A DNA stretch of 64,000 nucleotides from the NCBI GenBank assembly GCA_027625915.1, contig JANTQA010000032.1, positions 1,426,001 through 1,490,000 of the forward strand, given 5' to 3'. Position 1 is the stretch's first letter; each line of letters begins with the position of its first letter. Below the pieces are notes generated by a model. It searched no databases. It had not been told where the DNA came from and worked only from the letters and a program-made list of their open reading frames with translations. The stretch comes from Anaeramoeba flamelloides. Its lineage: Eukaryota > Metamonada > Anaeramoebidae. Positions 12,301 to 24,098 of this stretch are shown piece by piece. Made by a program: the position numbers and the translations under genes.

Positions 12301-12323
12301 ACTAATACCCCCTCTCAAACAAA

Positions 12324-13836
12324 ATGACGTTCAATCTAAATACGCTATCGGTAATATCGAATCTGGGAAGTTTAACTTCTTCCCATTATTCTCAATTCCA
12401 CACTCTAAACGAACAGACGTCAAGGGTTCGACACGTTTCTGGATCAAATATTTTGCCCTGGCACAATTCGCTTAAACGAGTTTCAAATGTTCTCCAACAA
12501 AGAGAACACAAGGATCAAAACCTTCGACAGATTAGGAAATATAAGCGAGGCAAGAAATGGATTTCGCGGAGGCCAAGAAACACAAGCCAACAAGAAAAGG
12601 TTGGTTGCCAAATGTTTTTGGACTTTGGAGAGAATGGTGAGTGCGTGCTCTCTGGCGACGGTATGGGTGACTCTGATAAACGTGGTTATTTTAGAACCCA
12701 ACAACAACAATAACAACCTATTAATTTTTAATAAATTAATCAATAAATTAATAAATAATAATAAATTAATCAATAATAATAAATTGATCAATAATAATAA
12801 CAAATTAATAAATAATCTTAATAAATTGATAAATAATAATAATAATTATATTGTAATCAATAAATTAATATTCAACAATATAAAAATTAAAAATATTCCA
12901 AATGATAATAAATTCCATGATAATTGTCAGACCGAACAAAATTCTTCATTAAAAAATGACAATCATAAGATCTATGTTCAAACCAATTGTAAAACTCTTA
13001 AGCTTAAAACGTCCCATAAGAAACAAGACCAAAAAAGAACAGGGATAGGAACAGGAACAGGAACAAAAACAAGAAACAGAACAAGAGCAAGAACAAGAAC
13101 AAGAACAAGAACAGAAAAGGTGATAAGGTCAGAAACAGGAAACATAGGAAGGACAAGGAACAGGAATAGAAACAGGTCGAGAAGGAAAAACAAACAATCA
13201 AATATTCTCACGATTACTAACAGCTATTCTCTCTTTGAACCAACACAGGGACATATGGCAGTGAAAAATAACCTTTTTATATACACATCCAAATGTTATC
13301 ATACCAACTATTTTAAAGCAACACAAGCTTGGGAGAGGTTTGAGTTATGCAAAGGCGCTCAGAAAATTAGAGACTCTGAAAACGCAGGAGGAACTTCCAT
13401 CATTTCTGAGGCCATGTCCTTTGAAGTTCTTTACAAAATGATCAATGCAAAACTCCTCACAACAGAAAATGAAATTATATATTTCCCAATCGGAAAGATC
13501 ACCGATTATGCCATCCAAGTTTCAAATCACGAAAATACTGTCACCTTAGGGGTCTCTGTAACCCGCGCAATGAAATACAAGGGAACCTTTGAAAGAAGAG
13601 ATGCCATCCGTATTTTGGAAAAAAAATTGTTTGGTGTCATCTGCTCTTCTGAAAATGCAAGCTATCCAAAATTTGCGAAGCAAATATTACATATATGGAG
13701 TACTGATCAAAGGACAGCAAACATTTTAAAAGACGTGTATGAAAAAAAAATTACAGATCAATACAAACATAATACAATCGTTATCGTTACAGTTGGAAAA
13801 AATGTCGATTGGCTATTTTGGGAAAAAAAAAAATAA
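12324..13836 (+). CDS. Uncharacterised conserved-looking protein, 484 aa, two exons
   Basis: Exons 12324-12636 and 12695-13836. Two long overlapping frames (starts at 12324 and 12487) are reconciled by one 58-bp intron: the first frame enters a strong donor (GTGAGT) and the second resumes in phase after TTATTTTAG. The protein begins MTFNLNTLSVISNLG, has a basic region (residues 64-95), an Asn-rich KLINNN repeat (about 107-165), a T/R/G-rich repeat (about 215-270) and a well-ordered C-terminal domain (292-484) of normal amino-acid composition. That domain contains GGTSIISEAMSFEVLYKM, YFPIGKITDYAIQ, LGVSVTRAMKYKG, KKLFGVICSSENA and TIVIVTVGKNVDWLFW. The helix-strand order around E343, D375 and the strand GVSVTR (391-395) resembles a PD-(D/E)XK nuclease core in which the E-x-K pair would be S392-x-T394, so a degenerate or non-nuclease fold is possible. 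That is inference. I do not recognise the family. Higher GC than the flanks and intact splicing argue for a live gene. Confidence 0.75.
12637..12694 (+). other. 58-bp spliceosomal intron
   Basis: Donor AATG|GTGAGTGCG, acceptor GGTTATTTTAG|AACCC. Length is not a multiple of three, and its removal fuses the frame from 12324 with the frame continuing to 13836 (junction codon G+AA = Glu). It is the shortest intron in the window; the others are 161 bp to 1.7 kb. Both frames happen to stay open through it, which obscures the gene. Confidence 0.75.
12698..12870 (+). repeat. Coding minisatellite, (AATAAATTAATCAAT)-like units
   Basis: About ten imperfect 12-18-bp units of AATAAATTAATCAATAATAA type directly after the intron acceptor. 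Read in frame they give the repeating peptide KLINNN. Unit lengths stay multiples of three, which suggests that length changes have been filtered to preserve the frame. Confidence 0.75.
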
Positions 13837-14260
13837 AATATCACACAAGTTTTTAACTTTTCCAAACAATCGGCTTTTTGATTTATTTTATTTTTTTTTA
13901 TTTGACAAGAAACTAATTTTGAGTTTTAATTTTAATTATACTTTCCTTTTGTTTATTTTTTGAGTCAATATCAATATTTAATTTTAATTAACCTTTTTTT
14001 TACTAGAATAATAATTTTTTCAATAAAAATAATTTTTTAAATTTTTTTTTTTTATTTTGATTTGGAATTTTTTAAAAAACAAACCTGTACCTACCACACT
14101 TGTTTGATGACAGTAAAATCAATTAAATCAAATATTTCTAAATTATCAAATTGCTGTTTCTTTATATGGTGTTCAATTATTGTTTCCAATTATCTTAAAA
14201 TATATCTATTCTTATACCTTCAAAAGTCAAATTGTATCAGAATGACAATTTGTTATATAA

Positions 14261-14840
14261 GCTATTTCCAATAAAGTGGGGCAATTTTTTTGTAAAATAT
14301 ATCTTTTAAACTCAATCTTCAAAAAGGTATTTAAACATCCATAATCATTAACAACCATTGATTGATTCTTGACAATAATTCAATTTGTTTCTTAGTATTG
14401 TATTTCATAAATAAAATATATTAATATTTCTGATCTCGATTTTATCTGATATTTTTTTGGGGTGAAAATTGCTGTTTATTATTTTCTTTTTGATTGAAAA
14501 AATGGTTTTCATAACTTGTTTAATCTCAAAAAATTTTCAAATAGAATTAAAAATATATAACTGCATTTTATTGTTTAAAAAATCATTAGTGTCCAATCCA
14601 TATTTCCAGTTTTTTATTGAAATTGGCCGTACATTGTTTTCACTAAAAAAGTGCTATTTTTTTTTTCATTTTTTGGAAATATTTTCATCCAATATATTTT
14701 GAAATTAATACCTTAACCATTTATTCAATCGGTATTAATATTAAACTTAATTTGGCAATGTCAATTAAACAATACAATCATTAACAAAGATGATTTTTTA
14801 TGAAATGTAAAAAACAATTCCCCACTTTTTTCGAAATACC
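14261..14840. mobile_element. 580-bp inverted-repeat element (AAAGTGGGG ends)
   Basis: Left end GCTATTTCCAATAAAGTGGG, then GCAATTTTTTTGTAAA. Complement of the right end: GGTATTTCGAAAAAAGTGGG, then GAATTGTTTTTTAC. The ~35-bp imperfect terminal inverted repeats enclose AT-rich non-coding DNA. Flanks are TAA on the left and TTA on the right, so no clear direct target duplication is preserved. Probably an old non-autonomous DNA transposon. Confidence 0.6.
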
Positions 14841-14935
14841 TTAGATAAAATTCCGATTCCAAAAATTTGGACAGATAAAAATCAAAAATATGTAAAAAAA
14901 AAAAAAAACCAATTTATCATATTTTTCCAAACGTG

Positions 14936-15133
14936 AAGTAAGTTCCACTTTTAAAACACGGTCTTTAAACCGAAATTGAAGGAACATAAAAATCTCAAAT
15001 TACGAAAATTTTTTGGAATTTTTTTTAAATCTACAAATTATTTTGCTAGAGTCCGGATTTTGTTCCTTAATTAGAGATTTTTAATGCCCCTTAAATTTCA
15101 TTTAAATTTGTGACTTATACATGGAACTGATAT
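14936..15133. mobile_element. Palindromic TA-flanked MITE, copy 2 (diverged)
   Basis: Same family as 7972-8167, loop in the opposite orientation (GCTAGAGTCC). The arms are more degraded (AAAACACGGTCTTTAAACCG against AAATTTGTGACTTATACATG). TA remains only at the right flank (15134-15135). It lies about 95 bp from the preceding element. Confidence 0.7.
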
Positions 15134-15591
15134 TAAGATAAATTGACCTTTATGCTATCAAGTATTAATGTTTTTATAGCTACTCATTTTTATCCCAATA
15201 AAAGTGAAAAAATATAAAACGAAAAAAAAAAATTGACATTTCCAAAATAATGAAACTAACTAAATAAAAAATAGTATTGATAAATTTGTTGAAATTTCAC
15301 CAAAAATTGTTGATCGATCAAAAGGTAACATACCATTAACCAAATATATATGATTTTCCAATTATATAAACTCAACTCTAACTTTGTATCAACCCTCGAG
15401 AAAAAAGTCCAGATTTAATCAAACAGATTATGTACCTTGAAAAAAGGAAATGAAAACAAAACAAAACATACAAAAAATGAAATAGTTTGTAAAATCAAAA
15501 ATTATTTCCAAATTGGGTGAAAAGTCTTGTCTTGTGATTCTTTCAACTGTTTAAATTGTATTTAATTTTTTGGTATTAAGTTTATATATAT

Positions 15592-16311
15592 ACATAAACT
15601 CTATATCAGTCAAAGTGACCCAAAGTTTTTTTCAAATATCAATAATTTTATATAATTGACCTTTGAAGAACAAATAAAGAAATAAAGCAGAATAATATAT
15701 ATCAAAGAATTGTTGATATATGTATGAAAGAAAACTAATTAATTAATAAATTTTCTTAAAAAATTGAAAAATTCAAATTCTTAGGGACCTTGAGAAAAAC
15801 AACAATGTTCGTTTTGAACTTCTACTGATATTTGAATAATAAATACGAAACAATTTTCACTTCATTTTCCATACTTTTCTTTTAGAAATCAAGTCCACAA
15901 ACGAAGTGTGTTGGTATTTGTGATCTCTATTTGAAAAAGGAAATGAAAATTAAGTGAAAATTTTTCACATTTATTAAACAAATATCAAGATCAAATATCG
16001 AATAGAATTACAATAGAAATCAATATGATTTCTCAAAAATAATTTCAATTGTTTCAATAACCTTAGAATAACACATTTTTACCAAGTGACTAATGATCAT
16101 GCAATAAAAAAAAAATTTGCAACTAAACGACGTTTTAAAACAAAAAATCGAAAAAAAAAAAATCAAAAATGTGTAGAAATGTGATAATGATTTCGATTTT
16201 GAAAATTTCCAAAATAAATTTTTTATTCTAATATCTATGCAAACCCTTTAAACATATGCATTTCACCCATTACAACGGGACCCCTTTAACCGAAAAAATA
16301 GTTTATGTATA
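15592..16311 (-). mobile_element. GGGGCCCA-end element, inverted copy
   Basis: About 720 bp, reverse orientation to the copies at 40992 and 46752. Ends: CTATATCAGTCAAAGTGACC on the left; the complement of the right end reads AAAGGGGTCCCGTTGTAATG. Shared interior includes ATATCTATGCAAACCCTTTA, ATCATGCAATAAAA, GTCCACAAACGAAGTGTGTT and TTGACCTTTGAAGAACAAAT. It is flanked on both sides by TATATATA tracts, suggesting insertion into TA or TA repeats. Non-coding. Confidence 0.7.
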
Positions 16312-17922
16312 TATATATATAAAAACTAAATTCCATTTCTCATAAGTGTATTTAGCAAAAAATAAAAAATTCACTTTTTTTTACAAAAAAAAAACAAGTA
16401 AAAAATGTTTAGAAATAAGAGAAATAATAAAGTTTAGATTATTGTCCATAATTATAAACCAAATAGCTGAACAAACCATAAATTTAAAAAAAAACTTTTT
16501 TTTAAAACAATTTTTCGACCCGATTCATTGAAACCTATAGAGTAAAATTTCTCAATTTCTTTGGAAAAATAAAAGGATTGACAACGAGATTTTTTAATTA
16601 TTTTGTATAAATTTTAAAAGAAAATCCAAAGTATCAATTTTCTTAATGTTAATTTGGAGTTTCAAACCGTATTTTTTTTTACAAATTTACTTTTTACAAA
16701 AAAAAAAAATAAAAAAGAAAAATAATAAAAAGCTAAAGAGTAAGCTTAAAAAAAACAAAAATTGAATAATAATGATTAATATACAATTATTACAAGCACA
16801 AAAAATAATAAATTCTAGAAATAAAAAGTATAATTGTAAAAAAAAAATATTTAATTGATTTTTTTTACAAACGCAAAAAATTGATAGAATTTTTACCTTT
16901 TTAAGAGAAGGAAAGTTTCTATTTGGGTTTTTTGAGAAAATAAATAGAAAAAATAGTTAAAAATAAATGAAAAGGGCAATAATAACTTTTTCGTTTGATT
17001 ATAAATTTAACTTTTCAATTTAATAATCTCATGAAAATATTAATAACGTATTAATAGTTATTAAATAAAGTTTAAAGGAAAAATTGAACCCATTAAATCT
17101 TTAAATTATTTTTTTTAATTAAAAAAATAAGAGGATCATAATCAATAAAAAATCCAATTCACATAAAAAATTATACCATTATATCATCTTTAACAAAACT
17201 TTCAACGAAGAAAAAGAAGTTTGAAAGGATTCTCAATTTCAAAAAATCCAATTTTGAAAAAAAAACAAATTGTTCTTTATTTGATTTTATATTTCCAAAT
17301 GATTAACTTTCTTCAACTCAAAACAAATTATTTTTTCAATTTAACAAACAATTTAATTCAATTAAATATAATTACAGGTTATTTTATAACCATATTGATT
17401 TTTTAATGTAAGTATTTGGTTCTATTCTTATGATTAAAAAACAACTTATTTAAGAAATGAAAAAAAAAAAATCTTTGAGATCTCAAAAGTACTAAAAAGC
17501 TACACTTGGAAACCAACATATATACCTCCATAATTTTAAGTCATAACAATTCAAATTGGAAATTAATTTTCATTCTTTGGTGCTTTTAAAAAAAATATCC
17601 ATATTATTCAGAATTAGTTTTTATATTTCGACTTTCGTTCATTATTTTTAGTAAAAATGTATAAGATACTAATATAATTTAATAATTATTTTTTTTAATT
17701 TTCAAAATTATTTCCCACGGTAAATAATTGAAACTTAATTATAAAGTATAAAAAAATAACCATTCTAATAATAAAAATAATAATTTTTTTAAAGTAGAAT
17801 CATTATGGAGAAGAAAAAAAATCGAATTTAAAAAGAAAAAAAATTAATATTTTTTATGAGTGCTTTAGACTTATTAAAAAATAAATCGTAAAATGGTATC
17901 GACCGATATCCAAAAACCAATA

Positions 17923-18116
17923 CAGTCAGTTTCCCTTTTAAGGCACAAACTTTAACGGAATTTAAGGCACAAAAAAATCTCAAATTAAAGCACAAAATTC
18001 AGATTCTAGTCAGATAAATTGTAAAATATAAAATTACAAATTTTGTGTTTTAATTTGAGATTTTATCGTGCCTTAAATTTCGTTGAAAGTTTGTGCCTTA
18101 AAAGTGGAACTAACTG
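17923..18116. mobile_element. Palindromic TA-flanked MITE, copy 3
   Basis: Starts CAGTCAGTTTCCCTTTTAAG after TA (17921-17922) and ends GTGGAACTAACTG followed by AA rather than TA. Arms pair through AAATTTAAGGCAC and GTGCCTTAAATTT. Loop in the forward orientation (TCTAGTCAGATAAATTGTA). Confidence 0.8.
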
Positions 18117-19394
18117 AAATGAAAAACTTGGTTAAGTTTAGAAAAAAAGGAAAGGGTAAAGAACACCAATTTCAAGTTTTAATCAAGGCTAATTTGAAAT
18201 TTATCGATAAGTGTGTTATTATTTGTTAAAAAAATAAATGGTTAAAAAAAATTTCATTCATCAGTCAAAAAAAAAATGATTATAGAAGCCGAGGAAATTT
18301 TAAAATTTTAATTTAGTAAAGAAGTATTGGGTATTATTTGCCTTTTTAAGATTGCCGGTTTGGGTTTTTTATTTGAACTGCCTTTTTCTTCATTTTTTTT
18401 TTTTTTTTGAACAAAGTCAAATGAAAATTTTGTTCCTTTTATTTTTGATTTAACAAAGTTGTGAATTGCCTTTGAGAATTCTAGACTTTGGTGCTTTATT
18501 TCATTTCTGACCAAAGTTGATTGTTTTGGAATGTATATTGAAAAATATAAACGGTTTATTTTGGAATTGACAGAAGTTTAGAAGTGTAACTCTTTTACAC
18601 TTTACGAGATCTCAAATATTTTTTTTTTATCATTTTTTTCTGGTAAAATTTAATTTTTTTTACAGAATGCTACAAAAACTCAATTTTTTAAAATGTAGAG
18701 GGTAATCAACTAAACATGAACTATTTGAATTAAATTAATTTCATTTTTTACTGGTAATAAGTAATATGTTTCAAATTAAAGAAATACCATTATCTCAAAA
18801 TATAGACAAAGAATGGGGTAATTTTTATTTTTTTGAAGATATTTATATTTTTATTTTTGAGAAACTTCAAAATTTATTTTATTCAAATTTTTATAAATGA
18901 TGATCCGACGAAATGAATTGTTTTTTTATTTTATTTGAATTTTTTCCCTTGATTTTACTCTCAATTTTTTCTTATTATCCCAATATATGTATTGGGTTAT
19001 TGAGGTTCTTCGTTATTTTGATAATTAAATTTTTTTAGGTAATCAGTAATCTATTCCATTTTTTTTTTTCTTTACTTAGAATTTTATCATCTCAATAAAG
19101 TGCTCTTCGAAAAAAATATCTTTGAATGGAAACCAACTCATTGGATATGAAGAAAATTAACCATTGGTGACTTGACCCATAAAAATACTCTTTTTACACA
19201 TTATTGTGAAAGTTTTCCTTAAAACAAAAAATTTTTTCTTATTAAGAAATCTATGTTAGTAATCTTCATGAAATTGAAAACAGGTGAATTAAGAATGAAA
19301 GCCATTACTAGTAATAGTCTTTAACCGTGGTTTGAATTCTTACAACTTCAAAATCGTTTTTTTAAATTGGATTAAAGTAGTGAAAAAAATAACA

Positions 19395-19745
19395 GGAATG
19401 AAAATAATCCCTGAAAAAGATTTTTAATTGTTTATATTAGTGAAATTACTATGTAATTTCATTTATTTACAATCAAATTCCTTTTTTTTAAGAATCAAAA
19501 TTTTTCAATTATAACTCCCCCACTTATTAGAATGATGATTGATGAAATTACCCTTGTCCAAAACACCATTCAATCAATCAAAAAACAAAATAAAAATAAA
19601 AATAATCATTTCCACAAACTCTAATAAACCTCAATAAAACTGGAACGTTTTTCAAAAAAAGTTGATCTACTTAAGCTATCAAACAATTACTCGAGTACTC
19701 TAGAGACACCTTACTTTGGTGAACTTTAGGTAGATTTATATCAAG
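19395..19745. repeat. Relic of the CTGTTGAGAG (TTA) element family
   Basis: Diverged similarity to 33400-33700: ATTTTTAATTG, CTTATTAGAATGATGATTGATG, GAGTACTCTAGAGACACC and GTAGATTTATATCAAG line up in the same order (pieces quoted). Both termini are lost, so only a fragment is claimed. Confidence 0.5.
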
Positions 19746-20342
19746 TCTCATTGGGAGTTTGATTATTAAAAAAAAAGGATTTGATTTTAAATAAATTAAA
19801 TTACAAAACAATGTTACGAATATGCACAATTAAAAACATTTTCAGGAATTATTTTCATTTCTGGAAGTTTTTTCCCGACTATACTTCTGCTGAAGTTAGC
19901 AATTAGGGTGTAATATTTTTTTAAAAACAAGACCCCCACTTCATTATTTTTTCTCTTCCTTTCTTCTTTTTCACAACTGTTTTCCAATTGGTGTCTTTAT
20001 AATGATCTAGATCTCGAGTTCAAAAAAGTTAAACGACTTTGTTTGTTTTTAATGTTGAAAAGTATTATTGGACTGGTAAATATGGATAATGTTTTTTTGA
20101 ACAAATTTTTTCCTTCTTTGTTTCTTTGAATAATTTTATCTAAAATCTGGCTTTGACTTTCAAAAAAAAACAACAATTAAAATTCTTTATATAGCAAATC
20201 CAAAAGCAATCGATTTATTAGAATTATTTGTTCAACAAACATTAGCAAATCTGTTGATTTGTTTTGTATTGGGGAATATCAGAGAACCAAAGTAATTCAG
20301 GAAACAAAAAAAAAAATATGAAAATAATGTAAAATAAGTTTA

Positions 20343-20653
20343 GATCAGCAAATAATTTAAAATCACAGTATTCATACAAGGTAAGTAAAGTAATTTGATC
20401 GTCATCATATCAAAACAGGATTTTACAAAATAATAAACAAAAAAATAATAAAAGAATCAGAGAAATAAAAATCAAAAAAAAAAAAAGAACAAAAAAAGCA
20501 AAAAAAAAAACAAAGAATGTTTTGATCAGCAAATAATTTAAAATCACAGTATTCATACAAGGTAAGTAAAGTAATTTGTTCGTCATCATATCAAAACAAC
20601 CTTTCACAAAAAATGTAACCAAAATAATAAAAAAAGAATCACAGAAATAAAAA
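20343..20653. repeat. Tandem duplication, 181-bp period
   Basis: 20343-20474 and 20524-20653 are near-identical over about 130 bp (GATCAGCAAATAATTTAAAA, CACAGTATTCATACAAGGTA, AGTAAAGTAATTTG, CGTCATCATATCAAAACA), separated by an A-rich spacer. A recent local duplication. Each unit contains AAGGTAAGTA, a perfect donor-like string, but no exon is visible. Confidence 0.8.
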
Positions 20654-21536
20654 AAAAAAATATGAAAAGAAAAGAAAAAGAAACTAAAACTTTTGATTGA
20701 ATAAAAAAATGAAATCTTTTTGGAATAGTTTCACTATTGTATCAAAATTCATTGTCTTGAAGAATTACATGGTTTTTTTGTTACTCCTCAAATTACCTTT
20801 CTCAGACAAATTATGTAATTTTCCGTTCCAAAAAAAATCTTTTCAAAAGAGATTGAGTAATCATGTTGACAATTAAAAACGTAACTCTGTATGGGAATTG
20901 TAACACTATTCGTTATTCTTTTTCAGAGAAAATAAATCAATATTTTTCACAACCTTTCCTTGAAACTTGATAAACAAACACACTATTCAACTTTAGAGGT
21001 ATTTTTGAATAATAACCTTGAGAATACTTTTGCTTTGTTGGGATTTTTTCTTTTTCCAAAATACAGTGATCAAAATAATGATACACAAAGACTCTAATCC
21101 GTGTTTCAAAATTTTATTCGTGCTTTTATTTCATCTTGTACCAATGCAACATCCAATCTACTAACAAATAGTATACCAAAGTTCAAATCAATTTTGAAAG
21201 TAAACTCCGGATTATTTTCAGTAAAATATAAATTATTCATGCATATAGTTGAAACTTTTCTATAACATTTGAAATTTTTTTGAAATTGTTTGTTTTTTTT
21301 ATTTATATGATTTAGTATTTTCTTAAAAAATTTACTCTATTTTTTGAGATAATTTTCCAATTTGATCCTTCATTTTTAGAATTTCTTTTTAAATAATAGA
21401 ACTTTCAAAAACCAATACCATATTTCATTAGGGTTTATTATCAGTTTCTTGGATCGGTTAATGTATAGATCTTTTATAACAAAAAAACATTCTTATTGTT
21501 CTGAAACACTCATTAAATTTTTTTGTACGCTTTATT

Positions 21537-21930
21537 ACAAGACAAGGAAAATTTCTTCAAAAAAAAATCTCTAAATTTTGTATTTTTGAAATACACTTAT
21601 ATAAGAAACATTATTATACATAACAATTTTCAATGAGGTTTACAACTTTAATAGATATTAATAGGAATTGAAAAAAAAATGAAATTTTTCAGTAATATTT
21701 TTTTCATTTTTAATTGTAAAATTTTTGAATTTTTTAATTGACTTAGTCAAGAGATAATTTTCAAGTATTTTTTTAATAGTCGAAAAAAAAACATATTTTT
21801 CAATTTTAAAATAACACAAAATATTTCAATCAAAAGATATCGCTAAATTAAATTGAAAATCTGATTTTTTATCTGTTTTTGGAATATTTTTTATCATTTT
21901 ATTTTTTTCCATGTTTGAGTTTTTATATAC
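21537..21930 (+). repeat. ~395-bp dispersed direct duplicate, unit 1
   Basis: Matches 27199-27600 in the same orientation with many substitutions and small indels: AGACAAGGAAAATTT, GATATTAATAGGAATTGA, AAATGAAATTTTT, AATTGACTTAGT and CATGTTTGAGTTT are shared in order. No inverted ends or coding frame were seen, so it is either an old segmental copy or a repeat family with unknown boundaries. Confidence 0.55.
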
Positions 21931-23830
21931 ATTCCCCATTGTTTTATGTAAATTGCTTTAACATTTATTCTTTTTTCAATATTAATGTTCAATCAAAAAT
22001 TAATTCATTTCAACTTTTTTCAATAAAAAAAATACGCTAAAAATAGGTGTTTTTTTCAAAAGTCGGTTTTTTTAAAAAGAGGGGTATTCGGATTTTCAAG
22101 AGTTTAAAAGGTATCCTTTTTTATTACATAAAATTATGATAACTTTGAAAAAATAATTTATAAAAGAAGTATAACTGAAATCCAATGTATATTTTTGGCT
22201 AACTTTAATTTTCGGTGTTTAAATTTTCCTTGTAGTGTATGATAAGGTATGATTGTGATCTATCTTGTTATTTTCTTTTTTTACCTTGGCAATTCACCTT
22301 AAAATCATCTCTTGTAATTGATGAACTTTTATTTATTAACAAGGTTCTTTTTTGTAATATATATATATCGGGGGAACCAAGAATCCTAGATGAAACAATA
22401 TTCCTGAATAGAAAAAAAAGTTAATCAACTAAAATTTTATACCATTAAAATTCTCCAAGATCCTTGGCCAAATCTTTAAAAATATATTTTATATAATTTT
22501 TTCGTAATTATGAGTACGAATTAGATCTCTAAAAATATCAATTCTCATTGACTAATGAAGATCTTTATGTTTTTTATCAATTAGAATATAAAAATATTTT
22601 GATGGATCTTTAAAAAAAATTTTTGATTATATCCTGATGAATACAAAGTAGTATGACCAAACTATACTTCTATTTGATAAATAAACATACTCTTGAAATT
22701 TTTTAATCTCATTAACAATTAAAAACAAAAAAAAGTTTTTCAACAATTTTCAAAAGAACAACAATTAAAAACCAAAAAATTCCAAAACAATTACAAAAAA
22801 TTAAAAAAAAAAGATTTATTAAAGTTAATATGGTTTATTTAACCAATTGTAAATGAAAATTTTACTCGGTTTATCCTGAAACCAATAGAATTTGGTGTTT
22901 GTATCTTCTCAAATTCTAGAAATATTCATGTGGAATAATTATCTCTTTTTAAAAAACTCAAAATTTTGAAACGTCACCAATAAGAAATATACCCCAAAAC
23001 AAAAGAAAGAAGATAAAGATTAATATTTCAGAAGCTAACAACAATAGACTTTAATCTTTTCATAACTGAACAAGTTGAGAATACAATATATTTGTACAAA
23101 ATTTGGTGAATCAGTTTTGAAATTTACTATCAAACCTAAAACCAGTAAATTTTCATAAACCCGGTAATTAGAGTTTTTTGATCAATTGAAAATATTAGTA
23201 AAAAGTCAAACTTATACTCCCATTTTACAGACAGATAATCCAATTACCCAACAACTAATAACTGTTCCAATTGGGGTATTGGTTAAATATTCAGAATCCA
23301 TCAATTTTAACTCTTTAGTGAACTCAGAAATCAGTAAAATCCAAAATTTGTAAAATTAATTGAGAAAATGACTAAAAATGAAAATCCACTTTTGATTTTA
23401 AATTTTACAATAAAAAACATTTTTATCATTTTGAAATATTTGAAAGTATTTGAATTTAAGAGAGGTATCTGATTATTGCAAATTTTCATGAAATTATAAA
23501 AACCATTTTGTAAAATAATAAATGCTCTCAAGTTCTCACCATTTGAAAAAAATTGGTACATTAAAAAAAAATTGTTTCAGTCTTAAATTTGTTTTCTTTT
23601 TTTAAGGGACTAGTCTCTATTAATTTTTTTTTTTTGTCCAATAACTAAATAAGGAATCCTTAATTTGAAACATGTTTAAAATTGGAAATAGACAGGTTTT
23701 TTCAATGTTAGAACTAATAGTTCTTGTTTTTTTAAAATTTTACAATTCTACCAAAAAAAGTGACTTTTAAAAATTTTTTTCAAAAAAATATCTTTAAAGG
23801 ATGAGAATTTTTTGATTAATTTTGGATTTA

Positions 23831-24027
23831 CAGTCAGTTCCACTTTTAAGACACAAACTTTCAACAAAATTTAAGTCACAATAAAAATCTCAAATTAAGG
23901 CATAAAATTGGAGATTCTACTAAAATAAATTGTAAAATATAAAATTACAAATCTTGTGCCTTAATTCGAGATTTTTTTGTGCCTTCAATTTCATTGAAAG
24001 TTTGTGTCTTAAAAGTGGAACTGACTG
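23831..24027. mobile_element. Palindromic TA-flanked MITE, copy 4 (well preserved)
   Basis: 197 bp from CAGTCAGTTCCACTTTTAAG to its complement CTTAAAAGTGGAACTGACTG, with intact TA flanks (23829-23830, 24028-24029). Loop in forward orientation (TCTACTAAAATAAATTGTAA). One of the cleanest copies, and the first of a close pair. Confidence 0.88.
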
Positions 24028-24098
24028 TAATTATTTTCTGAAAAATAATATTTAATCTCATTATTAAAAACTAAAAAATAATTTAAAACTAGTGAATA

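Larger units (their letters stand above)
5987..12323. other. Gene-free 6.3-kb spacer with small mobile elements
   Basis: No convincing gene on either strand; all frames are under 70 codons and compositionally non-coding. It contains a palindromic MITE (7972-8167), a 23-C homopolymer (8471-8493) and a 543-bp inverted-repeat element (8758-9300). About 9300-9490 and 11460-11880 share a diverged direct repeat (AAATTT.TTTGCT, ACCATAACAACTTACTTTAATCTTAGGCTTCT versus ACCCAATAACAACACAATTTAATTTTAGTCTTCT, quoted in pieces). Elsewhere I see nothing. Confidence 0.7.
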
